From assembly GCF_021310995.1 (NCBI RefSeq), contig NZ_CP054150.1:2232001-2296000 (forward strand): a stretch of DNA of 64,000 nucleotides. Direction: 5' to 3'. The stretch's first letter is position 1; each line of letters opens with the position of its first letter. Below, one piece after another: positions 35,257-44,023 of this stretch. The position numbers were made by a program, and so were the translations under genes. The DNA comes from Agrobacterium vaccinii. GTDB taxonomy: Bacteria > Pseudomonadota > Alphaproteobacteria > Rhizobiales > Rhizobiaceae. The notes under the pieces were generated by a model that was not told where the DNA came from, made no database searches, and saw nothing but the letters and a program-made list of their open reading frames with translations.

Positions 35257-36297
35257 ATGAATTCTTTTGCCAAGTTGTTGGCGGGTACAGCCGTACTCGT
35301 GTCGCTGCACACCGCAGCCATTGCTGCCGATCTCGTGGTCGGCGTGTCCTGGTCCAACTTTCAAGAAGAACGCTGGAAGACGGACGAAGCCGCGATCAAA
35401 GACGCATTGAAAGCATCCGGCGCCAAATACATTTCCGCTGACGCCCAGACATCCGCTGCAAAGCAGTTGACCGACATCGAAAGCCTGATTGCCCAGGGAG
35501 CAAACGCGCTGATCGTGCTCGCGCAGGACAGCAGCGCCATCGGCCCGGCCATCGAGAAGGCCAATGCCGAGGGAATTCCGGTTGTCGGCTATGACCGCCT
35601 GATCGAAAACCCAAGCACCTATTACATCACCTTCGACAACAAGGAAGTTGGTCGCCTGCAGGCCAGGGAAGTCTTCAAGATCAAGCCGACCGGCAATTAT
35701 GTCTTCATCAAGGGTGGTTCGACCGACCCGAATGCGGACTTCGTGTTCTCCGGCCAGATGGAAGTGCTGAAGGACGCCATCACCTCCGGCAAGATCAAGA
35801 ATGTCGGCGAGGCCTACACGGACGGCTGGAAGCCTGAAATCGCCCAGAAGAACATGGAACAGTTCCTGACCGCCAACAACAACAAGGTCGATGCTGTCGT
35901 GTCGTCCAATGACGGCATGGCGGGCGGCGTGGTCGCGGCGCTGGAAGCACAGGGGTTGGCGGGTTCCGTTCCCGTGTCCGGTCAGGACGGCGACAAGGCT
36001 GCGCTGAACCGCGTAGCGCTTGGCACACAGACGGTTTCCGTGTGGAAAGACAGCCGCAAGCTCGGCAAGAAGGCGGGCGAAGTCGCTGTCGCGCTCGCCA
36101 AGGGCACCAAGATGGAGACGCTGGAAGGCACCATCAAGTTCAAGGGCGGCACCCAGGGTGTGGAAATGAGCTCCTATTTCCTTGAGCCGCAGGCCATCAC
36201 CAAAGACAACCTGAATGTCGTTCTGGATGCCAAATGGATCACCAAAAGTGAACTGTGCCAGGGCGTAAAGGGCGGCACCGTCGCTGCTTGCAAATAA
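35257..36297 (+). CDS. xylF: XylF-type sugar ABC transporter substrate-binding protein
   Basis: The 346-residue protein has a signal peptide ([20 protein letters not shown], cleaved after AIAA) and a periplasmic-binding fold close to Xyl[44 protein letters not shown] and [14 protein letters not shown]. XylF binds D-xylose; I infer the same ligand but related aldoses are possible. The ATG follows GGGAGGACATTC, a good ribosome-binding site. It is the first gene of xylFHG. Confidence 0.88.
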   Translation: MNSFAKLLAGTAVLVSLHTAAIAADLVVGVSWSNFQEERWKTDEAAIKDALKASGAKYISADAQTSAAKQLTDIESLIAQGANALIVLAQDSSAIGPAIEKANAEGIPVVGYDRLIENPSTYYITFDNKEVGRLQAREVFKIKPTGNYVFIKGGSTDPNADFVFSGQMEVLKDAITSGKIKNVGEAYTDGWKPEIAQKNMEQFLTANNNKVDAVVSSNDGMAGGVVAALEAQGLAGSVPVSGQDGDKAALNRVALGTQTVSVWKDSRKLGKKAGEVAVALAKGTKMETLEGTIKFKGGTQGVEMSSYFLEPQAITKDNLNVVLDAKWITKSELCQGVKGGTVAACK

Positions 36298-36307
36298 CGC
36301 GCATGGG

Positions 36308-36387
36308 GTCGTGATGGCAGCGATGGCTTAGGCGTCGCCATCGTCACGACCTGACGCCAGCCGCCGCGGGGCAATCCTCGCGGCGTT
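36308..36387 (+). promoter_or_regulatory. Two intercistronic stem-loops between xylF and xylH
   Basis: The 135-bp xylF-xylH gap holds a compound hairpin (outer GTCGTGA ... TCACGAC, inner CGATGGC ... GCCATCG, 36308-36349) and a second one (CGCCGCG ... CGCGGCG, about 36361-36387). No T run follows. As at chvE-gguA, these probably stabilise the binding-protein message or attenuate read-through. Confidence 0.65.
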
Positions 36388-36432
36388 TCCGGCACGCGCG
36401 AGACACGACATATTTCAGGGAGTATAATAACC

Positions 36433-37746
36433 ATGGCGGAACAAACCGTTGTCGCACCGTCATCCGAGACCAGGGTTGAACGGGGCAACCCGTTGCGGCG
36501 TTTTCTGAACGCGACGGAAATAGACACCCGCTTGCTGGGGATGGTGGTGGCGCTGTTTGCGATCTGGGTCGGCTTTGAGATCCTGTCCGGCGGCCTGTTC
36601 CTGACCTCGCGCAATTTGTGGAATCTTTCCGTTCAGGCTGCATCCGTATCGGTCATGGCCACGGGCATGGTGCTGGTCATCGTCACCCGCAACATCGACC
36701 TCTCGGTCGGCTCCATCCTCGGTTTCGTCGGCATGATCATGGCCGTGACGCAGACACGCTTTCTGCCGGGATGGCTGGGCTATGACCACCCCATGTCCTG
36801 GGTGTTCGCGCTCAGCGTCGGCATCGCACTCGGTGCCGCCATCGGTGCGTTTCAGGGCGTCATCATCGCCTTCATGAACGTGCCATCCTTCATCGTCACG
36901 CTTGGCGGCCTGCTGGTCTGGCGCGGTGCCGCGTGGATGGTCACCAGCGGTGCGACGGTTGCGCCCATGGACACGCGCTTCCGCCTGATGGGCGGCGGTG
37001 CCGATGGCTCCATCGGTGCCATGGCCAGTTGGATCGTCGGCATCATCGCCTGCGTTCTCATCGTCCTCACCATCATCAATTCACGGCGACAGCGCAAACG
37101 CTTCGGCTTCCCGCTCAAGCCCATCTGGGCCGAGTATTTCATGGGGCTGGTCGGCTGCGGTGTGGTGCTGGGTGCCGTGAAGGTGCTGAACAGCTATTAC
37201 ATGCCTGTCAATCTCGCCCGCAAATATGCCGAAGCAAACGGCATCGCCTGGCCGGATGCGGGGTTGGAGATATCGCTGGGCGTTGCCATTCCGGTGCTGA
37301 TCGCGCTTGGCATCGCCATCGTCATGAATTTCATCACCAACCGAACCCGCTTTGGCCGCTATGTCTTCGCCATCGGCGGCAACCCGGAAGCCGCCGTTCT
37401 CGCTGGCATCAAGACCCGCTGGGTGACCATCCGGATATTTGCCCTGATGGGCGCGCTCTGCGCCATCGCAGCTGCCATCTCCACCGCACGTCTCAACGCC
37501 GCGACCAACGCGCAGGGCACGCTGGACGAACTCTACACCATCGCCGCAGCCGTTATCGGCGGCACGTCGCTGGCCGGTGGTGCGGGCACCATCGCCGGTG
37601 CCATTCTCGGGGCCGTGGTTATGCAGTCACTCAACTCCGGCATGGTGCTTTTGGGAATGGATACGCCACTGCAAAGCATCGTCATCGGCATGGTGCTCGT
37701 CATGGCCGTCTGGCTCGACACTGTTTATCGCGCCAGAGCGAAATAA
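36433..37746 (+). CDS. xylH: XylH-type sugar ABC transporter permease
   Basis: The 437-residue permease has about ten to twelve hydrophobic segments and the conserved [20 protein letters not shown] region (near residue 80) and [17 protein letters not shown] loop (near residue 315). An insertion with charged residues ([16 protein letters not shown]) lies in the middle, as in XylH proteins. It forms the channel for the XylF ligand. The ATG at 36433 is preceded by AGGGAG. It is followed after 20 bp by xylG. Confidence 0.92.
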   Translation: MAEQTVVAPSSETRVERGNPLRRFLNATEIDTRLLGMVVALFAIWVGFEILSGGLFLTSRNLWNLSVQAASVSVMATGMVLVIVTRNIDLSVGSILGFVGMIMAVTQTRFLPGWLGYDHPMSWVFALSVGIALGAAIGAFQGVIIAFMNVPSFIVTLGGLLVWRGAAWMVTSGATVAPMDTRFRLMGGGADGSIGAMASWIVGIIACVLIVLTIINSRRQRKRFGFPLKPIWAEYFMGLVGCGVVLGAVKVLNSYYMPVNLARKYAEANGIAWPDAGLEISLGVAIPVLIALGIAIVMNFITNRTRFGRYVFAIGGNPEAAVLAGIKTRWVTIRIFALMGALCAIAAAISTARLNAATNAQGTLDELYTIAAAVIGGTSLAGGAGTIAGAILGAVVMQSLNSGMVLLGMDTPLQSIVIGMVLVMAVWLDTVYRARAK

Positions 37747-37766
37747 TAAAAAGAGGAGTTTCCGAT

Positions 37767-38549
37767 ATGACGGACCGATCCACTCCGCTTGTGGAAATGC
37801 GCAATATTTCCATCTCCTTCGGTGGCATTCACGCGGTTGAAGACGCTTCCGTGGATCTGCACGCCGGTGAAGTCGTCGCCCTGCTCGGCCACAACGGTGC
37901 AGGCAAATCCACGCTGATCAAGATACTCTCGGGTGCCTATCGCCGGGACAGCGGCGACATCCTGATCAACGGCGAGGATGTCGATATCCGCAACCCGCGT
38001 GATGCGAAGAAATACGGCATCGAGACCATCTACCAGACGCTGGCTGTGGCAGACAATGTCGATGCCGCTGCCAATCTCTATCTTGGCCGCGAACTGCGCA
38101 CCCCCTGGGGCACGCTGGATGATGTCGCAATGGAAGCCTCGGCTCGCGAGGTGATGGGCCGCCTCAACCCCAACTTCAAGCGTTTCAAGGAACCGGTAAA
38201 AGCACTCTCCGGCGGCCAACGGCAATCCGTCGCCATTGCCCGCGCCATCCTGTTCGATGCCCGTATCCTCATCATGGATGAACCAACGGCAGCACTCGGC
38301 CCACAGGAAACGGCGCAGGTGGGTGATCTCGTCAAGGAACTGAAGAAACAGGGCATCGGCATTTTCCTGATCAGCCACGATATTCACGATGTCTTCGATC
38401 TCGCAGATCGTGTCTTCGTCATGAAAAACGGCAAGGTCGTGGGCCATGCCAAAACCGAAAATGTAACCAAGGACGAGGTCCTGGGCATGATCATTCTCGG
38501 CAAGGTGCCAGCAGGCGCCGCCGCTGGCCCCGGCGCCATGCGCATGTGA
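37767..38549 (+). CDS. xylG: XylG-type sugar ABC transporter ATPase, single cassette
   Basis: The 260-residue ATPase starts at the ATG at 37767, behind AAGAGGAG; the frame is open far upstream, but that part only shadows xylH in another frame. Motifs are Walker [10 protein letters not shown], the signature [14 protein letters not shown] and Walker [12 protein letters not shown], followed by the H-loop SHDIHD. Enterobacterial XylG has two cassettes in about 510 residues; here there is only one, the FrcA-like form common in rhizobia, which must act as a homodimer. A Gly/Ala/Pro tail ends the protein. Confidence 0.9.
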   Translation: MTDRSTPLVEMRNISISFGGIHAVEDASVDLHAGEVVALLGHNGAGKSTLIKILSGAYRRDSGDILINGEDVDIRNPRDAKKYGIETIYQTLAVADNVDAAANLYLGRELRTPWGTLDDVAMEASAREVMGRLNPNFKRFKEPVKALSGGQRQSVAIARAILFDARILIMDEPTAALGPQETAQVGDLVKELKKQGIGIFLISHDIHDVFDLADRVFVMKNGKVVGHAKTENVTKDEVLGMIILGKVPAGAAAGPGAMRM

Positions 38550-38562
38550 GAGCCTTCAAAGC

Positions 38563-38591
38563 AAAAAGGTGCGGTAAACCGCACCTTTTTT
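38563..38591. terminator. Bidirectional terminator between xylG and marR
   Basis: AAAAAGGTGCGGT, a two-base loop and ACCGCACCTTTTT form a perfect stem with A and T runs on both sides. It can end the xylFHG transcript on the plus strand and the marR transcript on the minus strand. Confidence 0.92.
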
Positions 38592-38621
38592 AACAGTGCC
38601 GCGAAGCCTGCGAAGACGATA

Positions 38622-39131
38622 TCAGTCCTGAATGCGCCGCAGAAGACCGATCAACTGGTCGCGCGCCTTCTCGCCACCCAAACGGTCGATCAACTTGTCT
38701 TCGTGCTCTCTCCAGATATGGGAGATGTCATCCATGACGGAACGACCCTCCTCCGTCATTTCCATGAAATGAACCCGCCGGTCGGTTTCCGAGCGGCGTC
38801 GCTGCAACAGGCCCTTGTCTTCGAGGCCATCGATGATGGCGACGAAATTGGCGCGTTGAATGCCAAGCGCCTCTGCGACATCGCTCTGCTTGAGGCCCGT
38901 ATTGTTGGCGACCAGAATCAAAACCGAAAAATCGGCTGGCCGCAGTCCAAAGGCCAGCAAGCTCTCGTTAAATTCTGTCACAACCGAAAGCTGTGCGCGT
39001 CGGAGCCGGTAAACGACTGCCTCCGAAAGGATCGAATAATCAATTTCCCCCTTAGACACCAGGGGCTTCTCATCGGCTTCATTATAGGAAACCTTGCCTC
39101 TGCCATGCTCAAATGCGAGACCTACCGTCAT
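38622..39131 (-). CDS. MarR-family transcriptional regulator
   Basis: The 169-residue protein has a winged helix with LKQSDVAEALGIQRANFVAII and the wing RRRSETDRRVHFMEMTEEGR (in part), flanked by dimerisation helices, the MarR layout. MarR proteins bind short palindromes and respond to small phenolic or oxidant ligands. A 30-residue N-terminal extension precedes the fold. The palindrome AACTATAGTT lies 26 bp upstream of its start and is a likely autoregulatory operator. Its targets are unknown. Confidence 0.88.
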   Translation of the reverse strand: MTVGLAFEHGRGKVSYNEADEKPLVSKGEIDYSILSEAVVYRLRRAQLSVVTEFNESLLAFGLRPADFSVLILVANNTGLKQSDVAEALGIQRANFVAIIDGLEDKGLLQRRRSETDRRVHFMEMTEEGRSVMDDISHIWREHEDKLIDRLGGEKARDQLIGLLRRIQD

Positions 39132-39589
39132 TTTAGCCCCTTTGATTCGTCCCGTGAACTATAGTTAATTACCCAATTACATGTATTAGAACAAGGTTTA
39201 ATAATAGATAAAGCAAAGGTATAAACTTTCGCATCCGTTATAAGTCGCACCCATGACAAGTTAGCGCAAACATCAAGCACCCCAACACGCAGACCCGCTA
39301 GCCATGCGAATGCGAGCACCCCACCACACACCGTGGAAACCCTTCAAAAGGGCAAGTTATTCAATATGAAAAGCCCGCGCGGACCCTTCACCGTCAGCCC
39401 ACTGACCAAAATTTGATCGACATGCTTTCCCAGCGTGCAATTTCTAAGCGAAAAAATTTCAAGATTTCGAACGTTTCCAGACGAATCTTCCCCCCTAGCT
39501 CCTAGCCACACCATTTTACGCATTGATGCGCAAACAAAGCTGAGCTAAGAACCAATCACCACCAGTTGCGATTCATCGCACGCACGGAT
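39132..39589. other. Gene-free stretch upstream of tRNA-Arg
   Basis: This 458-bp stretch holds the marR promoter and the AACTATAGTT palindrome (39157-39166) on its left and the tRNA promoter on its right. It is noticeably A/T-richer than the genes around it. I see no protein gene, repeat or attachment site in it. Confidence 0.45.
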
Positions 39590-39666
39590 GCACCCGTAGC
39601 TCAGCTGGATAGAGTGTTGGATTCCGATTCCAAAGGTCGCAGGTTCGAATCCTGCCGGGTGCGCCA
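39590..39666 (+). tRNA. tRNA-Arg (anticodon CCG)
   Basis: The 77-nt sequence folds as a complete cloverleaf: acceptor GCACCCG with CGGGTGC, D arm GCTCAGCTGGATAGAGT, anticodon stem TTGGA/TCCAA with loop TTCCGAT (anticodon CCG, reading CGG), and T arm GCAGG-TTCGAAT-CCTGC. The discriminator G and CCA are encoded. I found no repeated copy of its 3' end in the window, so there is no sign of an integrated element here. Confidence 0.95.
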
Positions 39667-39678
39667 TTAAACAATTTT

Positions 39679-39894
39679 TCAATATTCTCTTTTCGAGCGA
39701 TTTTTGTTCTGTCTCCATTTCACGAGATAGCCGAAGCCAGGTCCGATCAGCATTCCACCGATTACCCAATGGATCAGAGTTAGTGGCTTCTCGTCAGGAT
39801 CATGCCCAGTCACGAAGAGGAAGAGAAAGAAAGCGGCCACGCCAGCGGCCAAGAGGAAAACAGGAAACATCAGGCTTTGTCGAAAGCTATGCAT
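39679..39894 (-). CDS. Small two-span membrane protein
   Basis: The 71-residue protein has two hydrophobic stretches (MFPVFLLAAGVAAFFLFLF and WVIGGMLIGPGFGYLV) joined by a polar turn and ends in a basic tail (KWRQNKNRSKREY). I use the ATG at 39894 because GGAG lies eight bases ahead. I do not recognise a family. It stands alone between the tRNA and the anti-sigma gene. Confidence 0.6.
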   Translation of the reverse strand: MHSFRQSLMFPVFLLAAGVAAFFLFLFVTGHDPDEKPLTLIHWVIGGMLIGPGFGYLVKWRQNKNRSKREY

Positions 39895-40184
39895 GAGGTT
39901 TTCTCCAGAAGGATTTGTCTGCAATCTAGCCAAGTCGGACATGTTTGCAAGAAACGACCCGCCTAAACCAGCTTGGCTAGCGGTAGCTTGGCCTTATCCA
40001 ACTCGGTCAATGGAAACTCCTCGCTTTAACCTTCAATCTATTAACGAGCTGATTCCTGATGAAGACATCCCTCGGTTCTCCTCTCCGCATCCTGATGGTG
40101 CTTTAAACACGGCATCCATGTCAGGCAGACCGGAAAGGTTCGCATTTTCATGCGCAGTAGTACGCCATTTCCAGATACCTCCCG

Positions 40185-40892
40185 TCACCGAGGCGCTTTC
40201 GCGTAGCCCTTCACCAATATCGGCCCGGTGGGACGTCCTGTCGGCGATCCGCCTGATTGTTCCAGAGTGATTTCGTAGAGTTGCTCATCCGTGGGCTTGG
40301 GAAGCCGTGGGGTCGCGAGGCTGGCGGAGCGGTGCTCGTTGAGGAGGCCGAGGGATACCGGCCCTGTGTCGCGGTTCGGCAGCGTCCAGACCTGCATGGT
40401 CTTGCCTTCGGGCACCGTAAAATCTGCGAGCAGACGGACGCTGGCGTGTTCGTTGCTGAAATCCTCAACGATGGCCTGCGGCTCGCCCGCATCGTTGAGC
40501 AGAATGGCAATGACGACCGGGTCCACCTGGCGCATGAGTGACCAGCCGAGACCCACCGTGAGCAGCAGGGACGCCGCGAGCGATGTGATGGCGGTGCGTT
40601 TCCATGGGGAGGCTGTGTTGTCGTTGGTAGCGGGCGGGCGGGCCGCGGCGCTCACAGGTGCGGGCGCGGCGCTTAATCCGTCATCGATGCGTTGCCATAG
40701 GGATGCACTTGGCGTAACGGCCTCAGCGGAGGTATCGAGCGGCAGAAAACGCTCGCGGCTGGCCGCGATGGCGCGGCGCAGATCGCCGTCATCTTCCACC
40801 TGCGCTTCGACACGGCTCATGTCGTCGTCATCCAGCAGGCCAAGCACATATTCATCAGCAATGCGGTCGAGGTCTTCGCGGGGAAATGTCAT
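40185..40892 (-). CDS. RskA-type anti-sigma factor
   Basis: The 235-residue protein has the layout of RskA anti-sigma factors. A short N-terminal cytoplasmic domain has ADEYVLGLLDDDDMSRVEAQ, the usual A-x-x-YVLG-L start. A Pro/Ala linker and one membrane segment at about residues 112-130 follow. The periplasmic domain contains the MQVWTLP and PVSLG segments typical of RskA. It should hold the sigma factor at the membrane until an envelope signal arrives. Its ATG overlaps the sigma stop as ATGA. No ChrR-type zinc motif is seen. Confidence 0.88.
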   Translation of the reverse strand: MTFPREDLDRIADEYVLGLLDDDDMSRVEAQVEDDGDLRRAIAASRERFLPLDTSAEAVTPSASLWQRIDDGLSAAPAPVSAAARPPATNDNTASPWKRTAITSLAASLLLTVGLGWSLMRQVDPVVIAILLNDAGEPQAIVEDFSNEHASVRLLADFTVPEGKTMQVWTLPNRDTGPVSLGLLNEHRSASLATPRLPKPTDEQLYEITLEQSGGSPTGRPTGPILVKGYAKAPR

Positions 40893-41476
40893 GCCATGCA
40901 CTCCCGCAGAGAAGAGAGGCCGCGCCTGATCCACGACTTGGTGGTACCCAGCGGTATTTTCAGCCGCCCGGCTATTTCGCCGTGGGTATAGCCGCCGACA
41001 TAGGCCATGAGAATGCCGCGACGTCTGGTTTCATCCAGCGTTGAGAGACAGTCCCGCAGCCTGCTGTCCTGATCCAGCCGGTGCCAGGATGTCATGATAT
41101 GCTCGACATGGTGGGCTTCCTGCAAGGTGTCGAGGTGGTCATCGGTAACCAGATCCTCGCGTTTTCCATCGCGCAGCATGTTCAGCGCACGGTTACGAAC
41201 GATGGCATAAATCCAGCCGCGGGCCGATCCGCGCTCTGGCGCATATTGATGCGCGTTCTTCCAGATGCGGATGAAAGCCTCTTGCACCACCTCTTCAGCC
41301 AGATCGCGCCGCCGCACGATACGCTCGGCTACAGTGATCAGGCGCCCGGCCTCCGTGTCGAAAATCAGTCGCAGACCATTTCGATCACCCTTGGCGCAAG
41401 CCTTGAGCGCTGCGCTAAAATCGTCTGCCACTGTCTGCCTGACGTCCAAAGGGCCTCTCCCGGGCGTAGTTTTCAT
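40889..41476 (-). CDS. ECF sigma factor (SigK/RpoE-like)
   Basis: The 195-residue protein shows region 2 (DLAEEVVQEAFIRIWKNA ... GWIYAIVRNRALNMLR) and region 4 (RRGILMAYVGGYTHGEIAGRLKIPLGTTKSWIRRGL, in part) and lacks regions 1 and 3, as ECF sigmas do. It is paired with the RskA-like anti-sigma gene. I chose the ATG at 41476; an ATG 30 bases upstream would fall inside its own predicted promoter. If that promoter is right, the message is nearly leaderless. Targets probably include the divergent DUF4394 gene. Confidence 0.9.
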   Translation of the reverse strand: MKTTPGRGPLDVRQTVADDFSAALKACAKGDRNGLRLIFDTEAGRLITVAERIVRRRDLAEEVVQEAFIRIWKNAHQYAPERGSARGWIYAIVRNRALNMLRDGKREDLVTDDHLDTLQEAHHVEHIMTSWHRLDQDSRLRDCLSTLDETRRRGILMAYVGGYTHGEIAGRLKIPLGTTKSWIRRGLSSLRECMA

Positions 41477-41487
41477 ATGAGAAACAT

Positions 41488-41513
41488 ACACATGAAAACC
41501 ATGCATGGATGCA
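41488..41513 (-). promoter_or_regulatory. Predicted ECF-type promoter of the sigma operon
   Basis: Read on the minus strand, TGCATCC (41513-41507) is followed after 13 bases by ATGTGT (41493-41488). The same two elements occur in mirror position on the plus strand ahead of the DUF4394 gene. Matching elements on both sides of a sigma gene suggest promoters read by that sigma factor. The -10 element lies only 11 bases from the sigma ATG. Confidence 0.5.
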
Positions 41514-41536
41514 AATCAAAAAAAAATTTACCCACC

Positions 41537-41563
41537 TGCATCCAAACCGCCTTCCCCATGTGT
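41537..41563 (+). promoter_or_regulatory. Predicted ECF-type promoter of the DUF4394 gene
   Basis: TGCATCC (41537-41543), 14 bases, then ATGTGTCTAC (from 41558) mirror the elements on the minus strand ahead of the sigma gene. The DUF4394 start codon lies 71 bases downstream. The spacing differs by one base from the sigma copy. This is a visual match between two sites, not a match to a published consensus. Confidence 0.5.
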
Positions 41564-41634
41564 CTACCCTTTGAGAGCGATGAACAGCGGTCTGCTGGCC
41601 ACCTCTTTAAACGGATAGAAAACGGGAGAAAGAT

Positions 41635-42423
41635 ATGACCATCCTTCGCACTGCAACGATTGCTTCCGCCCTGCTCGCAACGACGGCAACCTTCGCCTCT
41701 GCTGCGCCCGTGCTGGGCCTGACGGGCGACAAGACACTCGTCATGTTCGATACCGAAAAGCCTGCCGTGACCAAGACCATGGACGTCACAGGGGTCGACA
41801 AGCTGGTCGGCATCGATTTTCGTCCGGGCAACAAAGCCGTCATCGGCGTAACGCCTGACAACACCATCGTGTCGATCAACCTCGAAACGGGTGCCGCCAC
41901 CGAAGTGGCGAAGATGGACAAGTCGCTGACAATGACGCAGGCCCCTGTCATCGTTGATTTTAACCCGATGGCGGACCGCCTTCGCTACATGACCGGCACC
42001 ACCAACCACCGCGTTCACCCCGATACGGGTGCTGTGACGGTCGACGGTGTGCTGGCCTTCGAAGATGCGGATATGCACAAGGGCGAGACACCCAACATCG
42101 TGGCTGCCGCCTATACCAATTCCTACGGCAAGCCTGAAAAGACGGCGATGTACAACATCGACGCCACGATTGGCGCGCTGGTGCAGCAGACGAAGCCGAA
42201 TGACGGTACGCTGAAGTCCATCGGCAAACTGGGAATCGATGGCAAGCCAGCAACCTATGCCTTCGATATTCAGACGACGGCAGAAGGCAAAAACACGGCA
42301 TGGCTTGCCGCTGATAAGGCGCTTTACACGGTTGATCTGGAAACGGGCAAGGCCACCAAGGCTGGCGATATCACCGGCGTTGAGACACCCGTGCGGGCCA
42401 TCGCCGTTTTGCCTCCGATGTAA
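41635..42423 (+). CDS. Secreted DUF4394 beta-propeller-like protein
   Basis: The 262-residue protein has a signal peptide (cleaved after about residue 23, SAA) and a DUF4394 domain, whose repeated blades show here as TPDNTIVSINLETG, MADRLRYMTGTTNHRVHPDTG and DKALYTVDLETGKAT (in part). It is probably periplasmic. Its gene is divergent from the ECF sigma gene and behind a matching promoter element, so it is a likely output of that sigma factor. The biochemical role of DUF4394 is not known to me. Confidence 0.85.
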   Translation: MTILRTATIASALLATTATFASAAPVLGLTGDKTLVMFDTEKPAVTKTMDVTGVDKLVGIDFRPGNKAVIGVTPDNTIVSINLETGAATEVAKMDKSLTMTQAPVIVDFNPMADRLRYMTGTTNHRVHPDTGAVTVDGVLAFEDADMHKGETPNIVAAAYTNSYGKPEKTAMYNIDATIGALVQQTKPNDGTLKSIGKLGIDGKPATYAFDIQTTAEGKNTAWLAADKALYTVDLETGKATKAGDITGVETPVRAIAVLPPM

Positions 42424-42434
42424 ACCGACAACGC

Positions 42435-42475
42435 AATGGGCTGGCCGGTTCCGAACCGGTCAGCCCATTCTTTAT
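42435..42475. terminator. Bidirectional terminator between the DUF4394 and hydrolase genes
   Basis: The stem AATGGGCTGGCCGGTT ... AACCGGTCAGCCCATT, with one mismatch and a three-base loop, is followed by CTTTATTT. It lies between two convergent genes and can serve both. Confidence 0.85.
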
Positions 42476-43476
42476 TTGCCGTCGTTGGCAATCTTGGCTT
42501 CCAGCGTTTTCGCGATGGATTTCAGGTTGCGCTTCTTACCGGAGATTTTCTCGATGGCCGCGATAGCCAGATCGCTCGCGACGTAATCCGATTTATGACC
42601 GAGATTGTGCACGACGATGAGTTCAGCACCCTTTACGTCCCGCGCCAGGTGGCGTGAATGAATCTCTGTGGAAACGACATTGTCGGCATCGCCAGCAATG
42701 ATCACCGTTGGCGCTTTTATATCACGAAAACTGGCAGACGCCGTCTTCGCCCATGCATTCAGGCCACCCACTTCCTGCGCATTGTGGCGGAAGGCGACAG
42801 GGCGTAACGCCTGATAGGCCCGCGTTTTGGAGATGTAATCCGCTGGTCTCGGGTTTGGCGTGAACACGGATTTCACCGCCCCATCGATAACGAGAGCACC
42901 GGCGGCAGGCGCAATCAGCGTGCTGAACAACACCCCGGCAACGGGCGTGCGGGCTGCATCATAATACCATGATACGCCGCCCGGCCATGGGTAGAGCGCA
43001 GGCGACAGGAACACCAGGCCTTCCACCATGTCTTTGTGGCGTACAGCGAATGCAGCCGTTATGGCGCCACCGAAGGAGTGGCCGACGATGATGGCTTTTC
43101 TGATACCCCTCTTCTTCATCAGAACGGCAATAGCGTCTGCCTGTGCATCCGGCTGAACATTGGCCTTGGGGCCGACATCCGAGCGTCCGTGTCCGGGCCT
43201 GTCGACAAACAGCAGCGTGGCCTTGCCTTCCAGCTTGTCGCGAAAAGCGTACATCGGATCATAAAGGCTGGTGCTCGCGCCGTGAATGAAGACGATGGGC
43301 GGCAGGCTGGCACCTTTTTTGGCGGGCAGCAGCACACTGTTCATCTTGAAACCGCCAACGTCGATTTTTATCTCTCCGGTAACGACTGAGCTTGCCGATT
43401 TTTCAGAGGCCAAAGCACTTCCCCCAAGCATGATTGCTGCGAGAATACCAAACACGGGAATGAAGTGAGACGCCAT
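42472..43476 (-). CDS. Secreted alpha/beta hydrolase
   Basis: The 334-residue protein starts with a signal peptide (GILAAIMLGGSALA) and has the alpha/beta hydrolase core: oxyanion segment VFIHGASTS, FVDRPGHGRSD, nucleophile elbow VGHSFGG, the acid in IIAGDADNVV and the catalytic His in VVHNLGHKSD. The probable substrate is an ester or lipid; it is not defined. It is the first gene on this side of the sigma cluster and may belong to its regulon, as lipid and envelope genes follow. Confidence 0.87.
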   Translation of the reverse strand: MASHFIPVFGILAAIMLGGSALASEKSASSVVTGEIKIDVGGFKMNSVLLPAKKGASLPPIVFIHGASTSLYDPMYAFRDKLEGKATLLFVDRPGHGRSDVGPKANVQPDAQADAIAVLMKKRGIRKAIIVGHSFGGAITAAFAVRHKDMVEGLVFLSPALYPWPGGVSWYYDAARTPVAGVLFSTLIAPAAGALVIDGAVKSVFTPNPRPADYISKTRAYQALRPVAFRHNAQEVGGLNAWAKTASASFRDIKAPTVIIAGDADNVVSTEIHSRHLARDVKGAELIVVHNLGHKSDYVASDLAIAAIEKISGKKRNLKSIAKTLEAKIANDGK

Positions 43477-43541
43477 GATGAACCTGAAATAATGTAAGAA
43501 CCGCTTGATGCAGCGGTGATGCTAGATACTCAAGAGATCGA

Positions 43542-43582
43542 GACCCGGTCGTCTGGAGACGCCTGACGCGGACGACCGGGTC
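43542..43582 (-). terminator. Stem-loop downstream of the DUF2177 gene
   Basis: GACCCGGTCGTC and its exact complement GACGACCGGGTC form a 12-bp stem with a 17-base loop, ending 3 bp from the DUF2177 stop codon. It lies between that gene and the hydrolase gene on the same strand. No T run follows, so it may be a processing or weak termination site. Confidence 0.55.
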
Positions 43583-43584
43583 CT

Positions 43585-44001
43585 TTAACGGGCGATACGC
43601 CCATTCAGTTTTTCCGTGATCCAGTGACCCGCGACTGCGGAAACTGCCGAAAGCGTCGAGCCCCAGATCAGGTCGGCAACGGTCAAGGTCGTAGACCAGT
43701 TTGCAAGCGTTGCCTGATTGGTCAGATCGTAGGTTCCGTAGGCCATAAAACCAAGCAGACCACCATAAAGAAACGACGTGCCGAACTTTGCGGTCACCAA
43801 ACCGGGGCGCACGGCGAAGAACGTCAGGCCAGCCGCATACATGAGGTAGAACAGGATGGCGGGAGCAAGCCGAAATTCAGTGGCAAGCATGTCGCCTAGC
43901 GCTGGCCTGTAAAGCACATTGGCCATGACGCTCAACCATACGAAGTCAATCGCGACGAAGACGATCAGTGTCGAGATATAGGCAACGGCGCGCTTCTTCA
44001 T
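43585..44001 (-). CDS. DUF2177 family membrane protein
   Basis: The 138-residue protein has four hydrophobic segments and the DUF2177 hallmarks FVAIDFVWLSVMANVLYRPALGDM near the start, FAVRPGL, FLYGGLLGFMAYGTYDLTNQATL and LIWGSTLSAVSA (in part). In other proteobacteria this family occurs beside ECF sigma factors, DUF1295 and cyclopropane-synthase-like genes, the setting seen here. The function is unknown. It begins 22 bp after the DUF2147 gene's stop codon and is likely co-transcribed with it. Confidence 0.87.
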   Translation of the reverse strand: MKKRAVAYISTLIVFVAIDFVWLSVMANVLYRPALGDMLATEFRLAPAILFYLMYAAGLTFFAVRPGLVTAKFGTSFLYGGLLGFMAYGTYDLTNQATLANWSTTLTVADLIWGSTLSAVSAVAGHWITEKLNGRIAR

Positions 44002-44023
44002 TGGGTACCCTTAAAGTTTGCGA

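Noticed and set aside
36933..37766. N-terminal 278-residue extension of the XylG frame
   Set aside because: This part is the out-of-frame shadow of xylH. The real xylG begins at the ATG at 37767 with AAGAGGAG upstream.
39590..39666. tRNA-Arg gene as an attachment site of an integrated element
   Set aside because: No repeated tRNA 3' end, integrase gene or foreign block was found on either side.
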